Origin: Sphingobacterium sp. UBA5670
GTDB taxonomy: Bacteria; Bacteroidota; Bacteroidia; Sphingobacteriales; Sphingobacteriaceae
DNA length: 64,000 nt
Reading direction: 5' to 3'
NCBI RefSeq assembly: GCF_002420705.1
Contig: NZ_DIIM01000019.1
Location: forward strand, 1-64,000
The notes under the pieces are model-generated. The model saw nothing but the letters and a program-made list of their open reading frames with translations. It was not told the DNA's origin and searched no databases. The position numbers were made by a program, and so were the translations under genes. Numbering within the stretch: position 1 is the first letter of the stretch; each line of letters starts with the position of its first letter. Below, piece after piece: positions 53,221-62,819 of the stretch.

Positions 53221-53908
53221 AGCTCACCAAAAGTTTGTAACCTTTTCCGTGCACGTTGACAATTTCAACTTTACTGTCTTCTTTTAGATATTTACGAAGT
53301 TTACTGAGAAATACATCCATGCTTCTACCTGTAAAGTAGTTATCATCATGCCATATTTTTAATAGGGCCTCTTCTCGAGTCAGAACATCATTTTTCTTTA
53401 AACAAAGTAGGCGAAGTAGTTCGGCTTCTTTCGTCGATAGTTTTTGCATTTGTCCTTTGTAGGAGATCTGCTGACTTGTATAATCGAAGAAATAATCGCC
53501 TATTTCAAATTTATCAGCAACCACTTCCTCCTCCTTGTCCCGAACACTGCGTTTTAGCAATGCATTGATGCGGAGCAATAGTTCTTCCACTCTAAAAGGC
53601 TTGGTGATATAATCATCACCGCCCAGTTCAAAGGCTTCGGTTTTATCTTCCATCATCCCCTTTGCAGTGGCAAAGATAATGGGAACCGTATTATTTGTTT
53701 TTCTGATCTCACGTCCAACTGTAAATCCGTCTTTTTTTGGCATCATGACATCGAAAATACAGAGGTCGTAGTTATTTTTTTTGAATTGAGAAATCGCTTC
53801 ATCTCCATCCGTGCATAATGTGACGTCAAATTTTCCCTTTAATTCGAGATAGTCTTTTAAAAGATCCCCCAAATTAGGATCATCTTCTGCTAATAATATC
53901 TTTTGCAT
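53219..53908 (-). CDS. OmpR-family response regulator
   Basis: 229 residues. Receiver domain 1-120 with acidic pair E8-D9, phosphorylation site Asp53 (LCIFDVMMPKKDG) and switch residues FATAKG and YITKPF. Winged-helix DNA-binding domain about 130-229 (LSTKEAELLRLLCLKKNDVLTREEAL, YFTGRSMDVFLSKLRKYL, HGKGYKLLVS). Start at MQKILLAED; the longer frame adds eight residues. It follows the sensor kinase by 102 bases on the same strand, forming a two-component pair resembling RprX/RprY of Bacteroides. Confidence 0.92.
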   Translation of the reverse strand: MQKILLAEDDPNLGDLLKDYLELKGKFDVTLCTDGDEAISQFKKNNYDLCIFDVMMPKKDGFTVGREIRKTNNTVPIIFATAKGMMEDKTEAFELGGDDYITKPFRVEELLLRINALLKRSVRDKEEEVVADKFEIGDYFFDYTSQQISYKGQMQKLSTKEAELLRLLCLKKNDVLTREEALLKIWHDDNYFTGRSMDVFLSKLRKYLKEDSKVEIVNVHGKGYKLLVS

Positions 53909-54010
53909 AATGAATATATTAATTTTCACCAATGTCCCTTGATGCTGATAAATCAGCTTTCCTCAACCTTTGAAATTTTTTAAAGAGGAAATATACAAAA
54001 AAGGAACGTT

Positions 54011-55843
54011 TTATTTTTTAATAGGCAAAATTACTTCAAAGGTCGTGCCCTTATCTTTTTCACTTTTAACTGTTATTTTTCCGTTAAGCCTTCTCAGGAT
54101 GTCCTGTACATAACTTAAACCAAGGCCAAATCCTTTGACGTTATGAACATTCCCGGTCGGGATGCGGTAAAACTGATCGAAAATCTTTTGAAGGTGATCA
54201 CGACTCATCCCAATACCGTTGTCAGCTATGGTAACGACTATAGTATCGCCAACATTTTTTGAATTAATGTTGACATGCAAATCACCTTTACTGTACTTGA
54301 TTGCATTGTCGAGTAGATTGTAAAATACATTCGAAAAATGCAGTTCATCACCGATAACAATATCCTTGGTAGCAGCAAGGTCTATACTGAATTTCCCGCC
54401 AATATTTTGCATACGTAGCTGCATGCTGTCTGTTACGGCAGAAACCAGATCATTGATGTGTACCTCTACCTGATCGAGTTTTAGGGTTTCTTTTTCTAGT
54501 CTTGCTAAGTCGAGTACCCGTTCAATATGATTCCCCAGCCTAACATTTTCATCGTAGATGATATTGGCCAATTTTTGAACGCGTTTATGGTCTGCATTGA
54601 TATCAGGATCTTTTAGCGATTCACTGGCAATCATGATTGTTGCGACAGGCGTTTTAAACTCATGGGTCATGTTGTTGATGAAATCTGTTTTCATCTCGGA
54701 AACTTTCTTTTGTCTGAAGATGATAATCAGGGTATAGGCAAAACAACCTACCAATAAGAAAAGCAATGCCAGCATAGGTAGTAGCAAATAGCCCATATTA
54801 TCTGCGATTATTGCCTTTTTATTGGGGAAGTAAATCGTTAATTTTCCGGGTGCAGCGCCTATATCGCCTTTAAAAAGAGCAGTAGAGTATTTTGTTGTGT
54901 TTGTCGGGTTATTTAAGGTTGCTTCGTTTAGGATATTATTGAGTAATATATTGTTGGTGCTCCATATTTCAATGTTAAAAGGAGCTTTAATATCGCGTTG
55001 GGCCAACTCATCCTTGATCAGCTCCTGTACGATGATGACGTTCAATCGGTCTTTTAACGGTCGTTTAGCCAATTCCATTCCGATAGCGACATCTTCAATG
55101 TAATCTGCTTTTTTACCTCCCAGCATGGCTACTGAGTCGTATACATTGAAACCGCTCCAAGAGTTCTTCCGGTTAAGAACGTCCAATCTTTTTTCTAGAT
55201 CAGAAATTGTTTTCGCAAGTTTCGCATTCTCTCTTGGTGGTAATGTGGCTACCCTGAATTTCGTTTGTTGATTGACCAAGGGATCCATCAAGGGGATAAC
55301 AAACCGTGTGCTGTCGTCTTTTCCACTAATCTGATCATCTACCTTTGACGCATTTAACATGATAAAGGCTTGTACCAGATTGTCGTCGGTAAGTTCATTT
55401 GAAACAGAAAATTTGATGTATTTCTGGTACTCTGGTCTTTTAATGTATGTCTCGTAAAATGAATTTTTGATTTCAATTACATTAGGATACAAAGCGCGTA
55501 GTTGATCTTCTTGCTCCTTGAAGTTGGAGAAAACAGTATGCTGTTTGTTCTTCAACTCTTCAATTCTGTATTGAATTTCGAGTTGCTCGGCCAAAAGGCG
55601 TTGTTTCGCTTGTTCTTGTTTGGATTTTTCGATATTACGCTCTTGCTGAACTTTAGCGAAGTCAACAACTTCCCGTCGTTCGAGTTTTCCGGCAACTGCT
55701 GTAATTGCAGCATTGACAGACTCGTCAAATAATTGGGATTTTTGACGATAAGAATCCCTCAGAAAATAGAATTGCATTGCCAATACGCCGATTAGGGCTA
55801 GTGACATGAGTCCAATGATTAATACAATGCTATTTTTCTTCAT
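54011..55843 (-). CDS. sensor histidine kinase with large periplasmic domain
   Basis: 610 residues. Membrane helices at about 5-27 and 350-373 flank a periplasmic domain of about 320 residues. That domain begins with a coiled coil rich in Gln/Glu/Lys (ERNIEKSKQEQAKQRLLAEQ) and has no recognisable ligand domain. HisKA: NNMTHEFKTPVATIMIASESL (phospho-His). HATPase: NVFYNLLDNAIKYSKG (N box), DNGIGMS (G1), GFGLGLSYV (G2). The partner response regulator gene follows on the same strand. Putative promoter at 55986-55993. Confidence 0.92.
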   Translation of the reverse strand: MKKNSIVLIIGLMSLALIGVLAMQFYFLRDSYRQKSQLFDESVNAAITAVAGKLERREVVDFAKVQQERNIEKSKQEQAKQRLLAEQLEIQYRIEELKNKQHTVFSNFKEQEDQLRALYPNVIEIKNSFYETYIKRPEYQKYIKFSVSNELTDDNLVQAFIMLNASKVDDQISGKDDSTRFVIPLMDPLVNQQTKFRVATLPPRENAKLAKTISDLEKRLDVLNRKNSWSGFNVYDSVAMLGGKKADYIEDVAIGMELAKRPLKDRLNVIIVQELIKDELAQRDIKAPFNIEIWSTNNILLNNILNEATLNNPTNTTKYSTALFKGDIGAAPGKLTIYFPNKKAIIADNMGYLLLPMLALLFLLVGCFAYTLIIIFRQKKVSEMKTDFINNMTHEFKTPVATIMIASESLKDPDINADHKRVQKLANIIYDENVRLGNHIERVLDLARLEKETLKLDQVEVHINDLVSAVTDSMQLRMQNIGGKFSIDLAATKDIVIGDELHFSNVFYNLLDNAIKYSKGDLHVNINSKNVGDTIVVTIADNGIGMSRDHLQKIFDQFYRIPTGNVHNVKGFGLGLSYVQDILRRLNGKITVKSEKDKGTTFEVILPIKK

Positions 55844-55985
55844 AAGAATAGGATATTAAATAAATGTGTTTTGATCGTATCACAAAGTTTATAGCACTCA
55901 GTTTGTTGTTTACCATTTGTGCCTGCATGCCTTCTGCCATTCTAAGAGTCATAAGGGTGCAATAGCTCATTTTCTTAAATTGTTA

Positions 55986-55993
55986 CAAATATA
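55986..55993 (-). promoter_or_regulatory. putative -7 box for the two-component operon
   Basis: TATATTTG (TAnnTTTG) on the minus strand, 143 bases before the kinase start. No clear -33 was found. Confidence 0.4.
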
Positions 55994-56293
55994 AAGATGC
56001 TGATGTGTTTTGAAGCCGTTTTAACAATGTTTAACAGCAATCAGTTTAAATATAGGTGTTGTTGTTCGTAAATTAGTGTGTTGTGATGAGTTATGCCACG
56101 AATTTGACTATAGTAGTTGATTTTTAATTGATGCCATGGGACTGGACTGATGAATGAACTAGCTAGTGAATTGATGAGTAGATGCGCGCTATATTGTTGA
56201 ATGCGATTTAAAATAATCAGGAATGAATAAGCGGAGTGTTTACGTTTGCTTATACTTATATCGATTTAGATACTCTTAAATAACGATTTACAG
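55994..56293. other. A/T-rich intergenic region
   Basis: About 300 bases with no credible gene. Only a 10-of-11 match to the GACTATAGTCG motif at 56106-56116 was noted. It must hold the promoter of the small secreted-protein gene. Confidence 0.4.
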
Positions 56294-56623
56294 ATGAAAA
56301 GTTACGTATTATTACTGACATTGGTTTCGTTAGGAACCGTCGCTTTGGGGCAGGTAAAGGTAAAACCACAGATTCCTTTAATTGAGGAAAAAGAATCAAA
56401 AATGCCTATTTTTAAATTAGATTCGGCAGATGAAAAGTATCGTATGCCCGTTAAAAAATTAAAGCGAATGGACGGTCTAGCTCCTATGCCGGGAACAGAA
56501 AAGATGCCTAAAGGAAGTGAAAAAACAGATAGCCCTCAATTTAGGTTATTGGAAGATTCATTGAAGGTGAAGGACTTTAAATTAAAAATAGACTCCCTGT
56601 ATCCAAAGAAGCGAAAAAAATAG
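56294..56623 (+). CDS. small secreted lysine-rich protein, unknown
   Basis: 109 residues: signal peptide MKSYVLLLTLVSLGTVALGQ, then a Lys/Pro/Asp-rich, probably disordered chain (PQIPLIEEKESKMPIFKLD, KKLKRMDGLAPMPGTEKM) ending KKRKK. I recognise no family. Terminator at its stop. Confidence 0.5.
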   Translation: MKSYVLLLTLVSLGTVALGQVKVKPQIPLIEEKESKMPIFKLDSADEKYRMPVKKLKRMDGLAPMPGTEKMPKGSEKTDSPQFRLLEDSLKVKDFKLKIDSLYPKKRKK

Positions 56624-56650
56624 CGTTCTATTTAGAACGCTATTTTTTTT
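56616..56650. terminator. bidirectional terminator, small protein/pyk
   Basis: Stem TAGCGTTCTA (56621-56630) with TAGAACGCTA (56633-56642), extended by A and T runs on either side. It overlaps the stop codon of the small gene. Confidence 0.85.
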
Positions 56651-56667
56651 GCTTAATCTTATGTTTC

Positions 56668-58095
56668 CTATAACTGAGAAACGCGGATTGTATTTGTTTT
56701 ACCTTTTTCAATTAACGGAGTAGAAGCCGTATTGATTATAATTGAGCCTGGTTTAACGTAGTTGTTTTTTACAATAAACTTGTTTACATCATGGATAGAT
56801 CCATCTGTGCTTTCGAACTTGTCATAGATAAAGGTTTTTACACCCCAAAGTAGGCTTAATTGTTTCAAAAGTTTTTGTGTTCCTGTGAAAACTAAGATAT
56901 CTACATTTGGTCTATAGCTAGTAATTTCAAATGCTGTTGCTCCAGATGAGGTCAATACAGCAATTGCTGAGGCATTTGTTTTTTGAGCAAGGTAAACCGA
57001 AGAAGCGCAAATAGCATCCGGAATAAGCGTTCCATCGTGAATTTCACTAACTTTCTCATTATAATAAGGATAAGAAGTTTGTTCCACGTGGATAATAATT
57101 TTGCTCATTGTTTCGATAACGATTTCTGGAAATTCACCGACAGAAGTCTCTCCACTTAGCATCACGGCATCTGCTCCATCTAATACCGAATTAGCTACGT
57201 CATTTACTTCAGCACGTGTAGGACGAGGTGTTGTGATCATGCTTTCCAACATCTGTGTTGCAATGATAACAGGTTTTGAAAGATCTCTACATTTTTGCAC
57301 GATAATCTTTTGAAGTCCTGGAACTTCTTCCATTGGAAGTTCAACTCCTAGGTCTCCACGGGCAACCATAACGGCATCCGTCGCTTCGATGATTGCATCA
57401 ATATTTTCAATCGCTTCTGGTTTTTCTACTTTCGCTATTACGCGTGCATGACTTCCTTTTGAAGCAATGATTTCTTTACATTGTGCAATATCATCTGCCG
57501 AACGAACAAATGACATCGCGATCCAGTCAGCACCGTGATCCAATGCGAAGTTCAGGTTGTCTAAATCTTCTTCAGTCAATGAAGGGATAGATACTTTGGT
57601 GTTTGGTAAATTAACGCCTTTACGCGAAGTAAGGACTCCGCCGTGTACTACTTCACAAGTTACGGTATCTTTATGGTTTGTCTCTAAAACACGAAGTTGA
57701 AGTTTTCCGTCGTCAAGTAAAATGATTTCGTTGGCTTCAACATCGTTTGGAAAGTTTTCGTATGTAATGTAGATTCTGTTTTCGTCGCCGATCAGTTCGT
57801 GTGTTGTTATTTCTACTTTTGAACCGTTTACGAGGATAGCACCACCTTCTTTCATTTTTCCGATCCTGATTTTTGGACCTTGTAAATCTGCTAAGATGGC
57901 AACATTGAATCCTGTTTCATTATTAATTGCATTTATAGTTTCGATTACCTTAAGGTGATCTGCCTGGCTGCCATGAGAGAAATTCAACCGACACACATCA
58001 ACCCCTTTAGCAATCATGTTGGTCAAAACTTGTTTGTCTGCCGAGGCAGGGCCTAATGTTGCGACAATTTTAGTCCTTTTTTGAACTTTTTCCAT
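56668..58095 (-). CDS. pyk: pyruvate kinase
   Basis: Converts phosphoenolpyruvate and ADP to pyruvate and ATP. 475 residues with TKIVATLGPAS and RLNFSHG at the N-terminus, MSFVRSADD, AKVEKPEA, the metal-binding MVARGDLGVELP and ATQMLESMI. A C-terminal allosteric-type domain follows (SGATAFEITSYRPN). The IPExxxVDY gene lies 134 bases upstream on the same strand. Confidence 0.97.
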   Translation of the reverse strand: MEKVQKRTKIVATLGPASADKQVLTNMIAKGVDVCRLNFSHGSQADHLKVIETINAINNETGFNVAILADLQGPKIRIGKMKEGGAILVNGSKVEITTHELIGDENRIYITYENFPNDVEANEIILLDDGKLQLRVLETNHKDTVTCEVVHGGVLTSRKGVNLPNTKVSIPSLTEEDLDNLNFALDHGADWIAMSFVRSADDIAQCKEIIASKGSHARVIAKVEKPEAIENIDAIIEATDAVMVARGDLGVELPMEEVPGLQKIIVQKCRDLSKPVIIATQMLESMITTPRPTRAEVNDVANSVLDGADAVMLSGETSVGEFPEIVIETMSKIIIHVEQTSYPYYNEKVSEIHDGTLIPDAICASSVYLAQKTNASAIAVLTSSGATAFEITSYRPNVDILVFTGTQKLLKQLSLLWGVKTFIYDKFESTDGSIHDVNKFIVKNNYVKPGSIIINTASTPLIEKGKTNTIRVSQL

Positions 58096-58229
58096 CTGTT
58101 ATTTTGTATTTTAAATGTTCTTCATTAATCACAACAAATAGCGCGCTATATTGTTGTGTTTTGTCAAAACTAAATCGAATTAATTTAGATCTAAACCGGA
58201 GTGTATTTGCTACACTAACCTACAGTTCG

Positions 58230-58724
58230 CTAAAATATGAGATTTTCTTTAGATTTCAATATTTTTGGTGATATTTCTTTTGCAATGACGACTTCGGGTA
58301 ATTTGCTGATCCTTTTGATAATATGCTCCACGTCATCTTCGCAGATGTAGTTTTTGATGATGATAAAAAAATCAAAGTGTGGGTTTTCGGGAATTAGATA
58401 AGTTCCTTCAATGCTCTTATTGTTAATCAGGAAATATTCTGTGTCTGCATCGGGGATAAGATAATGAAAAGCAGTGAAGTGATAGCTTATTTTTTTCTTT
58501 GCATCAAAGATAATGTGATATTCAAGCTCTTCTTCGGATTTGTTTTTTTGTCGGCCATCATGGTCATATTTGCTTTCTTTTCCCCTGGAAAAATTCAGAT
58601 TAGTCTCCTTATTGATGAAATGGCAGAGTCGGTAATCTTTCAAGGAACAGGTAATGGCAAGTAGGGTGAAATCCAACTCTTCGTCCATGTCCATGTCTAA
58701 TCTTGCTACTAACTTATTGACCAC
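58230..58724 (-). CDS. IPExxxVDY-family protein
   Basis: 164 residues of the family named for its IPExxxVDY motif, seen here as the variant IPENPHFDFF. It begins with helical MVNKLVARLDMDMDEELDFTLLAITCSLKDYRLCHFINK and has a charged middle. Found mainly in Bacteroidota, often near pyruvate kinase and the acpP-fabF-rnc cluster, as here. Function unknown. The motif is read directly; the family placement is from memory of its layout. Confidence 0.7.
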   Translation of the reverse strand: MVNKLVARLDMDMDEELDFTLLAITCSLKDYRLCHFINKETNLNFSRGKESKYDHDGRQKNKSEEELEYHIIFDAKKKISYHFTAFHYLIPDADTEYFLINNKSIEGTYLIPENPHFDFFIIIKNYICEDDVEHIIKRISKLPEVVIAKEISPKILKSKENLIF

Positions 58725-58947
58725 TTTAATGCTTAAATATATGTTCGTCTGCTAACGAAGGTACTAATAATTTTAAGGTAGGAATATACTTTTTGTGTAA
58801 AATTTGAGTTAATTAGCTGAGCGTTTGGAATACAAAATATTTTTTGTTATACTTGAACTAAGTTAATATAGAGTGGGTTAGCTAGTATAAGACGCGAATA
58901 AGTTCGGTCGCCTAATATGGTGACTTTCATCTAAATATCAATTTAGG

Positions 58948-58978
58948 TTTGAATTTTGATGAAATTTATTTTTCTTTG
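58948..58978 (+). promoter_or_regulatory. putative acpP promoter
   Basis: TTTG at 58948-58951 and TTTCTTTG (one mismatch to TAnnTTTG) at 58971-58978, with a 19-base spacer. The position rejects the longer in-frame start at 58949. Confidence 0.55.
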
Positions 58979-59011
58979 CACAGATTTATTAAACAATTAA
59001 ACTATAAAATC

Positions 59012-59248
59012 ATGTCAGATATCGCTTCAAGAGTAAAAGCAATTATCGTTGAAAAATTAGGTGTTGACGAAAACGAAGTAACACCAGAAGCTTCATTCAC
59101 TAATGATTTAGGTGCTGATTCACTTGACACTGTTGAGTTGATCATGGAGTTTGAAAAAGAATTCAACGTTGCTATTCCTGATGATCAAGCAGAGACTATT
59201 GGTACTGTTGGTCAAGCAATCGCTTATTTAGAAAAAAACGTTAACTAA
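59012..59248 (+). CDS. acpP: acyl carrier protein
   Basis: 78 residues, acidic, carrying fatty-acyl intermediates on a 4'-phosphopantetheine arm attached to Ser37 (GADSLDTVELIMEFE). Start at MSDIASRVKAI; upstream codons overlap the putative promoter. fabF follows 27 bases later, the usual fatty-acid synthesis pairing. Confidence 0.97.
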   Translation: MSDIASRVKAIIVEKLGVDENEVTPEASFTNDLGADSLDTVELIMEFEKEFNVAIPDDQAETIGTVGQAIAYLEKNVN

Positions 59249-59275
59249 CTAATTTAATTAGGCTAATCGTAATAA

Positions 59276-60529
59276 ATGGAGCTTAAAAGAGTAGTAGTAA
59301 CAGGATTAGGCGCCCTTACACCAATTGGTAATACCGTCTCGGCTTATTGGGAGGGGTTAATAAATGGTGTAAGCGGAGCTGCTCCTATTACGCATTTTGA
59401 TGCGTCAAAATTCAAGACTCAGTTTGCGTGTGAGGTAAAGGGGTTTGATCCGCATGAATTTATGGATCGTAAGGAAGCTCGTAAAGTCGATCCTTTTGTA
59501 CAGTATGCAATTGCGTCAACGGATGAGGCAATTAAAGATGCTGGCTTAGATTTTGAAAAATTAGATACGAATCGTATCGGAGTAATTTGGGGTTCAGGAA
59601 TCGGAGGTTTAACAACCTTTACTGAAGAAGTTGCAAATTTTGCAAAGGGAGATGGGACACCTCGTTTCAATCCTTTCTTTATTCCTAAAATGCTCGTTGA
59701 TATTGCTCCAGGACATATTTCAATGCGTCATGGCCTTCGTGGTCCTAACTTTTCTGCGGTATCGGCTTGCGCGTCAGCTACCAATGCAATGATAGATGCT
59801 TTCAACTATATTCGTATGGGTAAAGCAGACGTGATTGTTACGGGTGGATCGGAGGCGACAGTCAATGAAGCCGGAATAGGAGGGTTCAACGCTATGCATG
59901 CTTTGTCAACCAGAAATGATGATCCTAAAACAGCCTCGCGTCCTTTTGATAAAGATAGAGATGGTTTTGTTTCAGGTGAAGGTTCGGGTGCTTTGATTTT
60001 GGAAAGTTTGGAACATGCTTTAGCACGTGGAGCAAAAATCTATGCAGAGATTGCTGGTGGTGGCATGAGTGCTGATGCACATCATATCACGGCATCACAT
60101 CCTGAAGGTTTGGGCGCAAAATTAGCCATGACAATGGCTGTTAATGACGCGGGCTTGAATTTCTCGGACATTGATTATATCAATGTTCATGGAACTTCTA
60201 CACCAGTTGGTGATATTAGTGAAACTAAAGCCATTGTTGATTTATTTGGCGACCATGCTTATAAATTGAATATCAGTTCAACAAAATCAATGACTGGACA
60301 CCTTTTGGGCGCCGCAGGTGCAATTGAAGCAATTGCTTCAATACTTGCTGTTCAAAATGATATTGTCCCTCCGACAATCAATCACTTTACAGACGATCCG
60401 GAAATTGATAATAACTTGAATTTTACATTCAACAAAGCGCAAAAACGTACTGTTAATGCTGCGTTGAGCAACACATTTGGTTTCGGTGGGCATAATGCTA
60501 CCGTTATTGTGAAAAAATATAAAGCTTAA
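59276..60529 (+). CDS. fabF: beta-ketoacyl-ACP synthase II
   Basis: Condenses malonyl-ACP with acyl-ACP in fatty-acid elongation. 417 residues. Catalytic triad is Cys165 in SACASATNAM, His in NVHGTSTPVGD and His in KSMTGHLLGAAG. N-terminal MELKRVVVTGLGALTPIG is typical. Follows acpP in the same operon; a hairpin follows at 60568-60597. Confidence 0.97.
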   Translation: MELKRVVVTGLGALTPIGNTVSAYWEGLINGVSGAAPITHFDASKFKTQFACEVKGFDPHEFMDRKEARKVDPFVQYAIASTDEAIKDAGLDFEKLDTNRIGVIWGSGIGGLTTFTEEVANFAKGDGTPRFNPFFIPKMLVDIAPGHISMRHGLRGPNFSAVSACASATNAMIDAFNYIRMGKADVIVTGGSEATVNEAGIGGFNAMHALSTRNDDPKTASRPFDKDRDGFVSGEGSGALILESLEHALARGAKIYAEIAGGGMSADAHHITASHPEGLGAKLAMTMAVNDAGLNFSDIDYINVHGTSTPVGDISETKAIVDLFGDHAYKLNISSTKSMTGHLLGAAGAIEAIASILAVQNDIVPPTINHFTDDPEIDNNLNFTFNKAQKRTVNAALSNTFGFGGHNATVIVKKYKA

Positions 60530-60567
60530 TGTTTGATCCTTCAAACATGGTTTGATAATATGAGCTA

Positions 60568-60597
60568 GCGACAGGTTCTTTAACTAGGACTTGTCGC
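60568..60597 (+). terminator. terminator after fabF
   Basis: GCGACAGGTTC (60568-60578) pairs with GGACTTGTCGC (60587-60597) allowing two G-U pairs; a T-rich tail follows. rnc starts 17 bases later, so some read-through is likely. Confidence 0.6.
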
Positions 60598-60613
60598 CTT
60601 ATTTTTAGAAGAG

Positions 60614-61354
60614 ATGCCTTTTGCAAGGATATATAAATTATATTTTTCGCCAGATCGGGAATACGTTAGAAAACTAAAAAACCTGCTTGGATTTGTTCCT
60701 GGAAATGTACATCTGTACAAAATGGCGTTTAGACATAAGTCTGTCGCCGTTACCATCAAAGAGGGGGCAAAAAATAGCAACGAACGTTTAGAATTCTTGG
60801 GTGATGCCGTTTTGGGTTCGGTTGTCGCTGAACTCTTATTTAAAAAGTATCCGTATAAAGACGAGGGGTTTTTGACTGAAATGCGTTCCAAGATTGTCAG
60901 TAGAGCAAACTTAAACCAGCTTTCCCGAAAATTGGGATTTAATGAGCTTATTCAGTTTGATGCGCGAATGATCAGTTTTCCCAATAAACAGGGATCGTTA
61001 TTGGGCGATGCTTTCGAAGCATTAATAGGCGCAGTTTATCTCGATAAGGGGTATGTCTTTACAAAGAGCTTTTTACTTAACAGAATCATCAAACCACACG
61101 TCGACATTCATCTCCTGGAACAGACTGAAACGAACTTCAAAAGTAGGTTGATAGAATGGTGTCAGCATACGGGCAAAGAGATCGTATTTCAACAAACAGA
61201 CAATCCGGAAGGGGAGTCTTCTAAAATGTTTAGTATTGAAGCGGTCGTTGATGGTGTCGTATGTGGGCTCGGACGTGATTTCAATAAAAAGTCTGCAGAG
61301 AAATCCGCAGCCGAAAAAGCCTGTGAATTCCTTAAAATTCTGGAAGTAGAATAA
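60614..61354 (+). CDS. rnc: ribonuclease III
   Basis: Cleaves double-stranded RNA in rRNA maturation and regulation. 246 residues: catalytic NERLEFLGDAVLG motif, second metal-site DAFEALIGAVYLD, and the C-terminal double-stranded RNA-binding domain (about 170-246: FKSRLIEWCQHTGKEI, GLGRDFNKKSAEKSAAEKAC). Follows fabF in the conserved acpP-fabF-rnc order. Confidence 0.97.
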   Translation: MPFARIYKLYFSPDREYVRKLKNLLGFVPGNVHLYKMAFRHKSVAVTIKEGAKNSNERLEFLGDAVLGSVVAELLFKKYPYKDEGFLTEMRSKIVSRANLNQLSRKLGFNELIQFDARMISFPNKQGSLLGDAFEALIGAVYLDKGYVFTKSFLLNRIIKPHVDIHLLEQTETNFKSRLIEWCQHTGKEIVFQQTDNPEGESSKMFSIEAVVDGVVCGLGRDFNKKSAEKSAAEKACEFLKILEVE

Positions 61355-61364
61355 AGGATTTTAT

Positions 61365-61372
61365 TAACTTTG
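61365..61372 (+). promoter_or_regulatory. putative -7 box for hisS
   Basis: TAACTTTG (TAnnTTTG) ends 6 bases before the hisS ATG, so the message may be leaderless. The upstream TTG in-frame codon lies within the box and is rejected as a start. Confidence 0.45.
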
Positions 61373-61378
61373 CCAAAT

Positions 61379-62761
61379 ATGGCAGTAGTAAAACCTTCTT
61401 TGGCAAAAGGAACGCGTGATTTTTCGCCTTCCGAAATGATCAAACGCAATTATATTTTCGATACACTGAAAACGGTATTCAGAAAATATGGCTATAATGA
61501 AATACAGACCCCTTCATTTGAAAATTTAACAACTCTTACCGGTAAATACGGCGATGAGGGTGATAAATTGATCTTTAAGATCCTTAATTCGGGTGATTAT
61601 TTGGCAAAAGCGCCAGATAGTCTGCTTCAGGATAAAAATTCGAATAAACTCATTCCGCATATATCAGAGAAAGCACTAAGGTATGACCTTACTGTGCCTT
61701 TTGCACGTTATGTTGTAATGCACCAAAATGATATTGCTTTACCATTTAAGCGTTTTCAGGTACAGCCGGTTTGGCGAGCTGATAAGCCGCAAAGAGGCCG
61801 TTACCGAGAATTTTACCAATGTGATGTTGATGTGGTTGGGTCTGAAAGTTTATTGAACGAAGCGGAGTTTATTCTGATTTATCAAGAGGCCTTCGAACGT
61901 TTTGGACTGAAAGATTTTAATATCAAAATCAACAACCGGAAGATTCTTTCGGGTATTGCTGAAATTATCGGAAAGCCAGAGCTTATAATTGATATGACAG
62001 TAGCGATTGATAAATTGGATAAAATTGGTTTGGACGGTGTCAACAAAGAATTGTTGCAAAGAGGCTTTACAGAAGCGGATCTTGCTATTTTGAAACCTAT
62101 TATTTTATTGGAGGGATCAAATGATGTAAAACTCGCTGCATTAAAAACAATTTTATCAACTTCAGCTGTTGGTCTAAATGGTATTGCTGAGATCGAAGAG
62201 GTATTTGATTATGTGTCTAAGTTAGGTGCAGATGAAAAATTACTGAAGCAGATCATTGATCTTGATATTACTTTGGCTCGTGGCCTTAATTATTATACGG
62301 GTTGTATTTTTGAGGTTAAGACAAATGAAGTTGCCATGGGAAGTATCGGTGGCGGAGGCCGCTACGATGACCTTACAGGTATGTTTGGTCTGAAGGGGCT
62401 GACTGGTGTTGGTGTCTCTTTTGGTGCCGACCGTATTTATGATGTCTTAGAAGAGTTAAATCTGTTCCCTGTGGGTAAAGCAGATTCTACCAAACTCCTG
62501 ATTATAAATTTTGATAAGCAACTGGAAGGTTATACCCTAAGTTTATTGAATAAGCTCCGGAAGGAAAATATCGCTTCTGAACTCTATGCTTCTCCTGTAA
62601 AGTTGAAAAAGCAGATGGGATATGCGGATGGTAAAGGGATTTCTTATGTATTGTTAGTGGGGGAAGAAGAGGCATCATCGGGACAATTATCTTTAAAGGA
62701 CATGGAAAGTGGTGAACAGATTAAGGTGACTGAAAGTGAGTTGATCCAAAAACTTCGATAA
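61379..62761 (+). CDS. hisS: histidyl-tRNA synthetase
   Basis: Charges tRNA-His. 460 residues, class II: motif 1 region KYGYNEIQTPSFE, motif 2 FQVQPVWRADKPQRGRYREF, histidine-binding LARGLNYYTGCIFEV, motif 3 GVSFGADRIYDVL, and a C-terminal anticodon-binding domain. Start at ATG 61379; MAVVKPSLAKGTRDF is the usual N-terminus. Followed by a terminator. Confidence 0.97.
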   Translation: MAVVKPSLAKGTRDFSPSEMIKRNYIFDTLKTVFRKYGYNEIQTPSFENLTTLTGKYGDEGDKLIFKILNSGDYLAKAPDSLLQDKNSNKLIPHISEKALRYDLTVPFARYVVMHQNDIALPFKRFQVQPVWRADKPQRGRYREFYQCDVDVVGSESLLNEAEFILIYQEAFERFGLKDFNIKINNRKILSGIAEIIGKPELIIDMTVAIDKLDKIGLDGVNKELLQRGFTEADLAILKPIILLEGSNDVKLAALKTILSTSAVGLNGIAEIEEVFDYVSKLGADEKLLKQIIDLDITLARGLNYYTGCIFEVKTNEVAMGSIGGGGRYDDLTGMFGLKGLTGVGVSFGADRIYDVLEELNLFPVGKADSTKLLIINFDKQLEGYTLSLLNKLRKENIASELYASPVKLKKQMGYADGKGISYVLLVGEEEASSGQLSLKDMESGEQIKVTESELIQKLR

Positions 62762-62785
62762 CAAACAGTTTGTATAAAATAGATT

Positions 62786-62819
62786 AAGCCAAATGATTAT
62801 TAAGTCCTTTGGCTTTTTT
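62786..62819 (+). terminator. intrinsic terminator after hisS
   Basis: AAGCCAAA (62786-62793) pairs with TTTGGCTT (62808-62815), followed by T residues. Confidence 0.8.

Noticed and set aside
56184..58156. 16-bp exact repeat GCGCGCTATATTGTTG at 56184-56199 and 58141-58156
   Set aside because: In 64 kb an exact 16-mer pair is roughly what chance allows; no further copies or symmetry were found.
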